Shown piece after piece: positions 46,935-59,028 of a stretch of DNA of 64,000 nucleotides. Source of the stretch: Cryptomeria japonica (lineage: Eukaryota; Streptophyta; Pinopsida; Cupressales; Cupressaceae). How positions within the stretch are numbered: position 1 is the stretch's first letter; each line of letters starts with the position of its first letter. A program made the translations under genes and the position numbers. The DNA lies in the NCBI RefSeq assembly GCF_030272615.1, contig NC_081406.1, positions 263,528,624 through 263,592,623 on the forward strand, in the 5' to 3' direction. The notes below the pieces were generated by a model. It saw only the letters and a list, made by a program, of their open reading frames with translations, was not told the origin of the DNA and searched no databases.

Positions 46935-47060
46935 TCTTCTGCTTCTAGGGTATGAATATCTAGTATCTACTTATTGCTAGCTATGGCCTAAAGGGCAACT
47001 TATTGTCTTCTGCTTCTAGAGTATGAATATCTAGTATCTACCTATTGCTAGCTATGGCGT
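46935..47060. repeat. 71-base tandem duplication downstream of the large gene
   Basis: Copies of TCTTCTGCTTCTAG(G/A)GTATG... start at 46935 and 47006. The pseudogene copy near 18145 has one. Confidence 0.88.
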
Positions 47061-47119
47061 AAATATAAATAAATATTCTATCTGGGTTGTTGCTCTGATT
47101 TTCAAAGTTGACCATAATG

Positions 47120-50100
47120 TCAAATTGCATATTCCGAAGTGGAACTTCTGGCAAGCTTGCTTGCAAATAGAAAGAGAAAAGCAACAAATGCAAATAGACA
47201 CACAATTATCCTGATCCTAGTGGTCAGATTCCTTGGGGACTGTGCCAAATGAAGTTTGCCTTCTTCAGCTGTAGAATCCAACTGTGGAGAATGCAGTGGA
47301 TCACACCCATTCTTTACTCTTTTTGTGACTGAAGAATTATTAGCAACTGCCCTTGAGTCTGATTTCATGACAGTATCGGTTTCGTTGTCAGTTGATTCTT
47401 TATGCACCTGAATTTCTTTTGAGGCATCTACAAGTTTGCAACTTTCAGAAACAATAGTAGTAGACATATCTTGATTCATTTCCTTTTCGCCATTGCCACA
47501 ATGTGTATGTGTGCTTGAATTTTCTGAATTGTATGTATGAATTCCCTCTAGCTCAGGGGATTGCTCTGGGTTTTGTTTATAATCTTCTTTTGCTGCTTTA
47601 TCAATTGTCTCCTGCTGATACTTCTCCTCGGAACAATGTGTATCTCCATTAGAATGTTCTGATTCATTAGCATCAACTTCCTTTGGCTTGGTTTGTGGGT
47701 CTTCATTATCAGGATCTTTAGGATCAACAATCTCATTTGCGCACAGCCCCTTGAGAATAAGAACATTGCTAATGGAATCTTCTGATTCCTTACCATTGAC
47801 ATCCACCCTCTGGCTTTGTTTGTATTGATTCACATTTTCTAAACCAATTGTTTCTTCAGGATCAACTATATTCTGTTGGCACTGTTCCTTGGAAAGATGT
47901 ACATTTTCTGATTGTTCCAACTCTTCTAAATCAATTGTATTCTCCTTGCATTCTTCACCAGAGGTATGCAGATTATCTAATACCTCAGACTCACTCACCC
48001 TCCTTTGGTATTGCTTATTCTTGAGAGATAAACCTTCGTCTGAATCCAGTTTATCTACTGAATCAGCTGTCTCCTTCTGGGAATGTTCCTGGATGATGGA
48101 AACAACTTCCTCTGTTAAATCTAGTTCCTCAAATTTACTAATTACTTCTGCGCTTCCTTGACTCTCAACACGCGCATCTTGGACAAAAGTCTGTGAGTCT
48201 ATTGAATCAAGTGATTCCTCTTGGCATTCCTCTTTGCAAATGAGAGCATCTCCCTCTTTATCTTCTTTTTCATTGGAATCAATAGTACTTTCTTCACACT
48301 GCACATCCATGTCAGACATATCTTCACCAGAGACGAGCAGATTATCTAATACCTCAGACTCACTAATGAGCTTATTCTTGAGAGATAAATCTTCGACTGA
48401 ATCCAGTTTATCTATTGAATCAACTGTCTCCTTCTGGGAATGTTCCTGGATGATGGGCACAACTTCCTCTGTTAAATCTAGTTCCTCAAATGTACTAATT
48501 ACTTCTGCGCTTCCTTGACTCTCAACATGTGCATCTTGAACAAAACCCCGTGATTCTATTGTATCAAGTGATTCCTCTTGGTATTCCTCTTCGCAAATGA
48601 GAGCATCTCCCTCTTTATCTTCTTTTTCATTTGAATCAATAGTACTTTCTTCACACTGCACATCCATATCAGACATATCATCACCAGAGACATGCGGATT
48701 ATCTACTACCTCAGACTCACTCATCTTCCTTTCGTATTGCTTATTCTCGAGAGATAAATCTTTTACTGAGTCCAGTTTATCTATTGAATCAGCTGTCTCC
48801 TTCTGGGAATGTTCTTGGATGACGGGCACCACTTCCTCCGTTAAATCTGGTTTCTCAAATTTACCAATTAATTCTTCGCTCTCTTGACTCTCAACATGTG
48901 CATCTTGGACACAAGTTTGTGAGCCTATTGAATCAAGTGATTCTTCTTGGTATTCCTCTTTGCAAATGAGAGCATCTCCCTCTTTGTCTTCTTTTTCATT
49001 TGAATCAATAGTACTTTCTTCACACTGCACATCCATATCAGACATATCTTCACCAGAGACATGCAGATTATCTAATACCTCAGACTCACTAATGAGCTTA
49101 TTCTTGAGAGATAAATCTTCGACTGAATCCAGTTTATCTATTGAATCAGCTGTCTCCTTCTGGGAATGTTGTCGGATGATAGGCACAACTTCCTCTGTTA
49201 AATCTAGTTCCTCAAGTTTACTAATTACTTCTTCGCTTCCCTGACTCTCAACATGTGCATCTTGGACAAAAGTTTGGGAGTCTATCGAATCATGTGATTC
49301 CTCTTGGTTTTCCTCTTTGCAAATGAGAGCATCTCCTTCTTTATCTTCTTTTTCATTTGGATCAATAGTACTTTCTTCACACTGCACATTCATATTAGGC
49401 ATATCTTCAATTGTTTCTAGTGACTGTTTGGGATTTTCTTCCCTGAGAAGTAAATTGCTCTCTGAGCTAATGTCTTGATCTGTATCTTCCTTTGAATCTG
49501 CTCTTACACTCTCTGATTGTTCTTTTGCAAAAGGTACACCACCTTTTGAATCTTCAAATTCACTCAGACCAACTGCTTCATATTGGCATGATCCATTCTT
49601 ATGCGATGCCCTTTCATCAAAACCTTCAAAATCCTTTGAATTGTGTACCCTATATTGGCATGATTCATTTTCATGAGATGCACCTTCACCTAAAGCTACA
49701 AATTCCCTAGAATCAGTTGCCTCCAAATGGCATTGTTTACCTTCACGAGCTACATCTACCTCGCAATTTTCCAACTCCTCTGAACCAGCCATATCTTGTT
49801 GCCACTGTTCTGGATGGGATTCAAATGTCTCCTCACTTAGGCTTTGTTCTTTACTCAAAAGTACCTGTTCGTATGCAGCAACTATTTGCTTCCGGTGTCC
49901 ATCTTTAACTGTCTCCTCCTGGAATTGTTCTTTGCTAGGACAGAAATGTTGCCCTGAATTTACTATTTCCTTGTCTTGGCAATTTTCGTCAATATGTTTT
50001 TCACATTCTTTGTGATCTAAAATTTCAAAATCCTTAGAATCAATTGAATCATATTGGTATTGTTGACCATTGTGAACTTCATTTATCTTGCAATTTTTGA

Positions 50101-53100
50101 GCTCCTCCATTTCAGTCCTCTTTTGAAGGCAGTTATCTACACTATATTCTAATTTCTCCTCTTGTGGGCACTGTTCTTTGCACGGAAGGACCTTTTCATT
50201 TGCATTAACTACAGAATTCTGCTCTCCATCATGATGAATGTGTGCATTATCTGCTGTACATTCGATTTCCTTGACTGTTTCTTGCTGGATTTGCTCTTTG
50301 ATTTGACCACCTTCCTTGTAGTTTGAACTTTCAAAATCCCTAGAATTGACAGATTCATATTGGCTCTTTTCACCATTATTAGCTAAAACTACCACACAAT
50401 TTTCCATCTCTACCTCTGAATCAGTCCTTTCTTGCAGGCACTGCTCTATATTGGATTCAAATTTCTCCACCTGTATACATTGTTCTTTGCACAGAAGCAG
50501 TTCTTCATCTGCAACAACTATCTCATTTTTGTGTCCATCTTGATGAACATGCAAATCAACGTCTGCACATTTGAGTTCCTTACATTGAGCTGTCTCATTT
50601 TGGCATTGTTTTTCGATAGCACATAAATTTTCCTCTGAATCTGCTGATTCTCTATGCCTGTCTATTTCATCATGGTGGCTAGTAGTGCCCAAATGCTTAG
50701 AATCAACTGTCTCATCATTGTATTGTTCACCTTTAGGAGCTATATCTACCTTGCTATCTTTCAACTCCTCTGACTCTGGCCTCGCTTGCAGACACAGATC
50801 TACATTGGATTCAAATTCCTCCTCCTGTACAAACTGTTCACTGCACACTATCTCATTCTGTTCATTGAATATTATTTCATTCTGTTCATCTTGATGAACA
50901 TGCATATCAGCCTCTGCACATTCCATTTCCATAGATTGATTTGTCTCACTAGAGCTTTGTTCTTTGATTGGATATAAGTTTTCCTTTAAATCATCTAATT
51001 CCTCTTGTTGACTGTCATCTGGATGACAAACACCTCCCTTGTAATCTAAATCTTCAATATTACTAGAGTCATCTCTCCTACATTGGTATGGTTCACCTTT
51101 ATGAACTACATTGTCCTTGCAATCATCTGACTCCTCTGAATCAGTTCTCTCTTGAGAAAAATGCTCTACATCGAGTTCAAATTTCTCGTCCTGCAGGCAT
51201 TGTTCTTTGCACAGAAGCATCTCTTTGTTTGCACTGACTATGTCACTCCGGGGTCCATCTTGATGGTCATGCACATAAATCTCTGTACCTTCCAATTCCT
51301 CAGAAGCAACAGGTTCTTTCTGGATTTCTTCTTTGATAGGAGAATGATTATTTTCTTCCTCTAATTCTCCATGTTGACCATTCTCATCAGAATGACTGGC
51401 CCCTCCCTTGGAATCTAGATCCTCAAAATCACTAGAATCAATTGTCTGATGTTGGCATTGTTCACCTGTTTTAACTTCATCTACCAAACAATCTAAACCT
51501 CCAAAATGACTAGAGTCAACTGTCTCACGTTGGTATGGTTCACCATTTTGAGCTACATTATCCTTGAAATCTTCTAACTGCACTGAATCAGCCCTCTCTT
51601 GAGAACACTGCTCTACATTTAGTTCAAATTTCTCTTCCTGCAGTATCTCTTCATTTGCAACAACTGTATCATTCTTGGGTCCATCTTGATGGTCATAAAC
51701 ATCAAGCTCTGCACCTTCCAAATCCTTAAATGTAACAGGTTCTGGTTGAGTTTCTTCTTTGTTAGGAGTATGACAAAAAATTTCCTCCGGTTCTTCTAAT
51801 TCTTCATGTTGACCATTTTCATCACGATCACTAGCATTTCCCTTGTGATCTAGATCTTCAAAATCTCTAGAATCAACTACCTCATATTGGCGTTGTTTGT
51901 CATTATGAATTTCATCTACCATACTATCTTCCAGTTCCTCCTCCGAATTAATCCTCTCTTGCAGGCACTGCTCAATATTGGAATCAAATTTCTCCTTCTG
52001 CAGGCATTGCTCATTGCACAGAAGCAGCTCTCCATTTGCACCAATCGTGCCATTCTGATAACATTCAAGTTCTTCAACAGGACATAATTTTTCTTCAGAT
52101 TCTTTCAGAATCCTCGAATTAGCCTTTGTAAAGCAACCAAAATCTCCTGTGTAGTCTTCTGACTTCTTCGAATCAATAACATCCTCGTGACAATTCAGAA
52201 CTTCACTTGAACGAATATTCACTTCCAGCTGCTCCTCCTTGAACAGAGCAATGTCTTGTTTTGAATCAAAATTCTGGAGCTGGCTCTCTTTTTCTTCTAA
52301 ACACATATCTTCCTTCAGAGATCCATAATTCCGCATGCTACCTATCTCTTCGTAAGCAACATCTATTCTCTGTAAATCTTCAGAAACATTTGTATTAACG
52401 CCCTTGAGGGGTATATGAACTTGTTCAACACACAAAGAACCACCATCTTCCTCCAAACCAACCCTATTGTGCTCACTGTTCCCATTATCCATTACTCTAC
52501 CCATCCCTGTACCATCTGTTTGCTTACAATCCAAAATACATTGGCCGGATTCCTTAATCCCTTCCCCACCGCCAAAAACAGCTAGTTTCTGCTCACCAAC
52601 ATGCTCTGCTACAGACCCACCTAATTCTACAAAACTACCAACCTCTTCACATTCTTCTTGTAACCCATCACAAGAATCAACCGACTCTTCATACTCAATT
52701 TTTGGGTCCATCGACTGGTTTACGCTGCTAATGTGTACCTCATTATCCTCATTATCAGGAACACATTCTCTGAAGTGAGAAGAAGCTTCCTTACCAGCGG
52801 TCTCTTCTATGGGGATAAAATAAAAACGACCTTCTTTCAAATTCATCTGTGAAGAATCAATCTCTGAATCCCTTATGGAATTATTCCTAGAAATCTCTGA
52901 AAAGTCCTCAGAATCTGAGGACGTACTTGTAATGCTAGTTTTTCTGGAAAAATGTGATCGAGGGGACTCTTCCTCCTGCAAAGAACTCAGAATTCATCTC
53001 CATACAAAGTTTATTTTTTTTATTAACAGAATTATGCATTCAACGCTTATTTCCCAACCCCACAAAAAGTAAAAATCTAACCTTGGATTTATTCATGTCC

Positions 53101-54131
53101 TTCCAATCAGGAGAGATATCCAAGTCGCTGGCAATATTAAAAAAGCACAGTAAGACGAAAAAAGAGGAGTTAAAAGAAGAATCTTAGCCTCTCAGACCAT
53201 CAATGAAAAGATGTCCAAAAAAAACATATAATTCTTAATATTTCTCCTTTATTTTATTTTAAATTACCGTTACCTCTCATTCTTTCCAGATCCATTAAAA
53301 CTGCTCTTTCTTTTGATTCTTGAAAGGAAACAAACAAATTACAGCATATACCATTCGAAATGAATCAAAATTTGTGATAATAATTTTCAAAATCAGCTGC
53401 TTCTTAATATCTCGTCAGTATTTATGAGCTATAGTGACCCATAATGATTTATCTTATAGATGGGTCCTCAAAGATTGATTCATGTTAACATTTAGCTGAA
53501 TCCCATCCCCTAACCACCAAAAATAATAATAATAAAAATAACTAAACATTTATACACTGGTGAAACTCCAAGTGAACAAAATCTCCCTCATTTTTCATTA
53601 CCAGGAGAATCTATCTTAGTTGAACTTTCTCAAGAGTGGAGAATAATGATCTTTCTTCAGAAAAATGGGTATGAAGAACACGAAGATTAACTACTGGGTA
53701 TTAACAAATAGTCGATTTCAGAAAACTTAAATTACCCGATTATCCACTACAAAAACACCAAATGCAACCAAAATGAATTGAATTTACCTCAAACTCTCAA
53801 CAATCTCCACAATTGGCTCTGTTTCTTCAACATTTTCTGAACTGGGTTCTGCCAACTCGACCTCCTCTCGTCCAAAATGCTCATTTGGATTTGGGTGTGA
53901 GCAAATTTCACCAGATTTTTGACTGGAAATCTCGCGATTCTCATCTTTGTCAAGTCGATTTCTGTTGCTATTGGTATGGCGTTTCCTGAGTAAAGCAATT
54001 GCTCCAGCTGCAATTCCAACTGCAACAACTCCTCCAACCACGACAATTCCAGCAATTCCACCAAATTCACCGCCAACTTTGACTGCAGTTTTCTTAGATT
54101 TCACTGTTCCATCTTCCACATTGGTCGACAT
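47120..54131 (-). CDS. Large acidic repeat protein with N- and C-terminal hydrophobic segments (host gene)
   Basis: Three exons: 53788-54131 (ATG 54129-54131), 53082-53127 and 47120-52975, joined by GT-AG introns (donors GTAAATT and GTTAGAT, acceptors TTGCCAG and TTTGCAG). Phases fit (2, then 0), giving 2081 residues with no internal stop. Residues 24-48 are a Gly/Ala/Val-rich membrane segment followed by RKR. Exon 2 supplies DLDISPDWKDMNKSK. The next ~1900 residues are strongly acidic, Ser/Glu/Asp-rich and repetitive, first as ~80-130-residue units with motifs like KEQCLQEEKFE, then as 119-123-residue units. Residues ~2053-2068 (IIVCLFAFVAFLFLFA) form a second membrane segment close to the C-terminus. 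I recognise no catalytic domain or known family. A membrane-anchored scaffold or tether is possible but is inference. AATAAA on the minus strand near 46862 may be the poly(A) signal. The intact frame beside decayed repeats argues it is functional. Confidence 0.82.
47900..49440 (-). repeat. Coding minisatellite, 119-123-residue units
   Basis: The same block (plus strand TCTTCACACTGCACATCCAT) recurs at 48291, 48648, 49017 and 49374, spaced 357, 369 and 357 bases. All spacings are multiples of three. Units share protein motifs MDVQCEESTIDSNEKEDKEG, DALICKEE, LDLTEEVVPI and HSQKETADSIDKLDS. A partial fifth unit lies at 47900-48200. High nucleotide identity points to recent expansion or gene conversion. 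Confidence 0.93.
52976..53081 (-). other. Intron 2 of the large gene
   Basis: 106 bases, GTTAGATTTTT...TTCTTTGCAG, phase 0. Confidence 0.82.
53128..53787 (-). other. Intron 1 of the large gene
   Basis: 660 bases, GTAAATTCAATT...AATATTGCCAG, phase 2. No other gene is seen in it. Confidence 0.82.
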
Positions 54132-55624
54132 ATTTGCTAATACAGAGGTTCCTGCACCTTGTGCTACAAATATTGGGCTTTGAATGGGAATGTAAAGCTG
54201 AGACCACAGAGGAGAGTGCCCACTTCGTGTTCACCGTCCCTTCCTTGTTGACGAGTCGTTTCCTTCTCCTTATCTACGCTAAAACCTCGTAAATTACTTG
54301 TGCAACTCATAATTTAATTCTATTTGTTGGGGACGACTTTTGCTGTGCTTGTTTTAGGAAGGCTAGACGCCACTCACGTGGTATCGTTGAAGAGGGCCGC
54401 ACAAAATCTGTTGAGCTATTTTATTATTTAAAGATTTCTCATAATTTTTCTAATTCTTTCTTCCTGAAATGGACATTTTCTCCAATTACATTGCATCTAC
54501 ATGCGCTGTGCAAATTTATCCCAATTTACTAAAAATGTCTAACAGATGGTTGCATTTCCACTTTTACCATACAAAAATTGATGGAAAGGGAAGATTTATA
54601 AAGCTTACTACAGTTTAAATCGTTAGGTTATACCAAGTTTTGACTGTCCCTATTGTGAGGGTTCTTTAGGTATACTTCAAGTGAATTTGCATTTTTTGTG
54701 TAGAGATTGAATGTATATTTATTAAGTATATTATAAATGGGGTAGTAAGTTAAATGGGCTTAATTTTGGAGGAAATTCTATGATTAAGCATATTTGAGTT
54801 GGAGTAATATTGGGATGGGTGATCTCTTCGGAAGCTCCTATGTTTCACATCTATCACCTAGATGCAATGAGTGTTAAGTGTACCATTCATTCTCATGAGA
54901 TATGGGTTCTTGTGAACCACTACTCATGAAACATGGGTCAATGAGTTTGATAAAAAAACTACAAAGGTGAATCTCATGTATTTATTATATTCATTTGGTT
55001 GTCAATTCAAAGTTTTCACTTCTTCAATGCCCTAAATTTTTGTTCACCTACCTTTTTTGTGAAATTGAATAGAAAATGACCTCATAACATATGATGAGAT
55101 ATGTGAAGCATGGAAATGTATGTTTGTTTTCATATGCTTTCTCTTTATAATGTTAGAAACTACATACCCATGCCCTTTTCTTATGTGTTTTGGCCTCATA
55201 ACAACTAGGTTATCCTTACTCATTGATTAGCATGCATAATAGTGCATTTCTGCATGGAAGTTGGCAAATAACTTTAATATATTCCTATTCCACCTCCACA
55301 CATTCTAAGAGTTTGAACTTGTTTGGCTAAATCTATTGTTTGTCACTCTAATGTGGATTTACCAGTGTAAAATTGAACCAAGTAACCTCCACGTATGTAG
55401 ATTTGAATCTCAAACTTCTAAAATGAAATTTCCTAAATTTTGCTCATGTTTCCATCCTTTATTCACTATTGTAGACTAAAGTGTCAATTATTTCAAATTG
55501 TACACCAAGGTGTGTATTTAAGAACCAACCCCACTTCATTTATATCATTCACAAAAAATCAAAGAACAAATAGAATGTGTATATGCAACATCCGATTAAG
55601 TATTTTAAGAACATATTTACATGA

Positions 55625-55765
55625 CTATCTATTATCATTGAATCAACTCTTCTAGAAGCTTGACTAAAAGCAATGTTATCATTGAATCAACTCTCCTAGA
55701 AGCTTGACTAAAAGCAATGCTCTGAACAATATTTATATACATCGCGAACAATATTTATATACATC
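55625..55765. repeat. Two adjacent short tandem duplications
   Basis: A ~49-base unit (TTATCATTGAATCAACTCT...AAAGCAATG) occurs twice at about 55631 and 55677. Directly after it, GAACAATATTTATATACATCG occurs twice (about 55725-55766). Confidence 0.88.
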
Positions 55766-56048
55766 GTTTTTCCAAATATAAATATATTACATCAAGATAA
55801 ATCTTTTTCAATCATCAAAATTACATCAACACATTCTTCTACATATCAAATTCACTTCTTACATCCCATGCAAATCATCAAGTAAATTTCTAAGTGTCAA
55901 TTCAAATCTTCTAATATAAACTTGATAGAATTTGACAAAATGGACATTCTACCAAATGAAATGGAAGTCATAACCCCTACACGTAATAGATTTGGATAGG
56001 AAGAGGCAAAATTACCAAGTATGAAGGGTTGAATGGTAGCAGGTGAAA

Positions 56049-56152
56049 TATTAAAATACAAGTTACAATAAAAGAAAACATTAAAATATAAGTCACAATA
56101 AGAGAAAATATTAAAGTAGAAGTTACAATAAAAGAAAAAATTAAAATAGAAG
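56049..56152. repeat. 30-base tandem repeat, ~3.5 copies
   Basis: Unit TTAAAATA(C/T)AAGT(T/C)ACAATA followed by A(A/G)GAAAA(T/C)A; copies at 56049, 56079, 56109 and a partial at 56139. Confidence 0.9.
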
Positions 56153-56460
56153 ACACCTGCCCCTAGTGGAATCTGATATTTGTTTTCTAGTGCGGGGTTG
56201 AAAGTTGAAACAATTGGGTGGAGACAAAAAAGCATCTTGAACTCAGCAGAAGATCCGAGGATTTTGGGCCACAATCCCGCAAACGTGATTCTCATGTGAC
56301 CGTGTTTTTAGCCGTAATGTGCCCACCCGCGGACCGGAAATATTAAGCTCATATGCCTTATTTTTGGCATTTACTTTCCCCGACAAATTATTTTCTGCTC
56401 CAAACGCCCGTGATTTGCAGTTGACCTAAATAATACTTAATTACTCTTTAAAAACACATT

Positions 56461-56588
56461 TACATGGAATTTTTTAATTTTGTTATTAATTTAACAAAAT
56501 GCGCGTGGAATTTTTTAATTTTGTTATTAAATTAACAAAATGAGCATGGAATTTTTTAATTTTGTTATTAATTTAACAAAATGTGCAT
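56461..56588. repeat. Tandem array of hairpin-forming units
   Basis: Three copies of a 44-base unit, CATGGAATTTTTTAATTTTG followed by TTATTAATTTAACAAAATG. Each contains the dyad ATTTTGTTA / TAACAAAAT with a 5-6 base centre. Confidence 0.92.
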
Positions 56589-56928
56589 CCAATATGCTAG
56601 ATACACATTTAATGCTTGACTTGGGTGAACTTAAAATACTAATAAATAATAACATGGACATAATTTCTCCATATGCCAAACATTAAGAGGCTACTTATTG
56701 TTGCTGTCTATATCACCATCTTGTTATTTATCTCAAAATTTTAATTTATATTTTATTATATATAAAAATATTTAAATTTTATTATATCTATATTTTTTCT
56801 TCATACAAAATTTTTATTCTAATTTCTTAAATTTGATTCTTTTTTATACTTAAATTTGAAATGTTTAATGATAGATTTTTAAAAAAGTTTATGTTTTTTA
56901 TTAATATTAATATTTTGACAAAGCGAAT

Positions 56929-59028
56929 ATGAAAATATCAGGCAAAACTGTGAAAAGCAGAAACCCTCCTGTGAAACCTCAGAGGTTTTTTCCAAGGTCT
57001 GGAAGGCATCTAGGGCAATGGAAGAACAGTTTTGCTCCTCTGGAAGTACAATTTATAGACACACGCTTGGAGAATGGTCTAAATGCCCCAATCCCTGAAG
57101 CTACAGGGGCTAACCTAACTTCTTTAAAGCTCAATAATATTAGCAGACGAGCCCTGGGGGTGTTGTCCGACCGTCTACCTTTTTCAAAAGCCCTCTCAAC
57201 TTCTTCGGCAAAGAACGCTCGGCCTTACCCTATGAGTAGGGCAGGGTCGCCTTGTATAAATCAGAAATCTACTTTTGCTCAGAATAAGCATGTGCCCCTC
57301 TTCCTCTCAAGAGAGAGATCAACTGTGGGTGGCCCTTACAAAAAAAGTTCTCTTGTCTTACAGCCCGTGACTCTATCAAAGTTCTAGGGAAACATGGCTT
57401 TGGAGGCTAACAGAACCACACTTGGGGTCAGGAAACCCTCTTCATTTAATCCAGTTTCTGTTACCAGAACAGGGGAGGAGATCTTTCCCAAGTATGGCCC
57501 TTCTAACTTTCAAAAGCCGTCGGTCTTCAATACAGATAATATTATGATTATAAGTAATAATCATACTGAGGAATTATGGGATTGCTACAATGCTCGTGGG
57601 CTCTTTGGCAAATGGTTCGGTTATGGCGTCCCGTCCTCGAAAATTCAACAATGGCTGAAATCCCTCACGGGGAACCAGATAAGTATCATGAACTTAGAAA
57701 ATGATTTTTTATTTATCAATTGCAACACGACGAATCTTAAAGAGAATTTACTTAAAAATAATCTAAGATTTTTTAAGGGTTACTGTTTTAAATTTTTCAA
57801 TTGGAAACCTAATTTCTCCCCTAAAGATGTCGAGAAAATTAGGGTTCCAAAGTGGATTCGACTTCCTAACATGCCGGTTGAATTAATCCATAAAGAGATC
57901 CTTAAAAAACTAGGAGAATTTTTAGGAGGCTTCGAGGGTCTGGAGGATAACTACCTGGAATCCTCTGATATCAATATTTTAGCTAATATAGAGATAGGTA
58001 AATCAACATTTGTTCCCATTAAAATTATTACAAATCACTCAATCTATGAAATCAAACTAGAGATCAATGCGAATGATTTCATTCCTAAGACTTGCTTCTC
58101 CTCTGATTATGGGTCAAAAATAACATGCATTAAAGCTCCAAAGGGGGAGGTTTTGGACATTAAATTCAACCCTAAGGGAGGTTTCATGTTAAATAGACAA
58201 AATTTGGGATCAGTGGTTTCAAATAGCACACTGAGGTTATCAGAATGCAAGGGAAAAGAATCCTCACTCAAAGATCCTGTAATGGAAATTAGGAGGAGAA
58301 ACCCTGAGAACGAATAGAGTCTCTCATCGATCCTTATACCTATAGCCAACAAAATTATTAATGACTTGAACATTGCAGACGTATCTAAAGGCCCCCTTAT
58401 TCGGGAAACCATCCCCAGTCACCAGGAAGCTCTATCAGCTCACATTATGAATACTTTGGGGGAGAATGGCTCTCCAAGCGATCTGACCCTAAATTTAGAA
58501 AATAGGGATAAAAAGAAAAAGAAAAAAGAAAAGAAGAAGAAAAAGAACAAAAAAAGCAAAGATAGAAACAAAAAATGAAAGAATAAAAAGGAAAAAAACC
58601 AATTAACAGACGAGAGCATCATCATGAAGGATGATGATAACAGAAGAGCCCTTGAAGATAAGTGTATACTTGATTATGTGGGCAACTATGTTACAGATGA
58701 TCTTATGGAGCTATTTATTAATGAAATCGCTGATGAGGAAGAACTTGCACTACAGAAATCTCTGCTAGCCAGAGAATTGTGTATGCCCTTCTCTGAGGTT
58801 ATGATCACCCCTCCCTCTGGTGATGCGGCAATTGATGTCAGGGACGGCCTGGGAATAGCTAACACTATTGAGTATTGTTCCCCCCCTGACTTTGCCACCG
58901 ACCATAAGAAGAGGGGTAGGAAAACTATGACTGAATTACTCTCTAGGGCTGGGTGTGCAGCTGGCCAGACTAAAATCACTAATATTTTTGAGGCAGGGAA
59001 GGGGAAGATCCTTCCCAATGAACCATGA
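56929..59028 (+). pseudogene. LINE ORF1 (DUF4283-like), three in-frame stops
   Basis: A 700-codon frame from MKISGKTVKSRNPPVKPQRF to a TGA at 59026-59028. It is interrupted only by TAG at 57385-57387, TAG at 58315-58317 and TGA at 58576-58578, with no frameshift. Residues ~220-350 are DUF4283-like: SSKIQQWLKSLTGNQISIMN, LRFFKGYCFKFFNWKPNF, VPKWIRLPNMPVELIHKE. A lysine run (58510-58578) and an acidic C-terminal segment with LLSRAGCAAGQTKITNIFEA follow. ORF1 proteins of LINEs bind the element RNA. I see no CCHC knuckle in this copy. Confidence 0.85.

Larger units (their letters stand above)
54132..56928. other. Upstream region of the large gene, no further gene seen
   Basis: The first ~300 bases should hold the 5' untranslated region and promoter of the minus-strand gene; I cannot pick a convincing TATA box. 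The rest is AT-rich with short tandem repeats listed separately. The minus-strand frame at 55897-56295 is largely a translated 30-base repeat and is not called as a gene. Confidence 0.55.

Noticed and set aside
47889-49710. Several plus-strand frames of 70-100 residues with Ser-rich repeats
   Set aside because: They are shadows of the minisatellite in the large minus-strand gene and repeat with the same period.
55897-56295. 132-residue minus-strand frame with Phe/Tyr/Asn/Cys repeats
   Set aside because: Its middle is a translated 30-base tandem repeat. No domain, start context or neighbour supports a gene.
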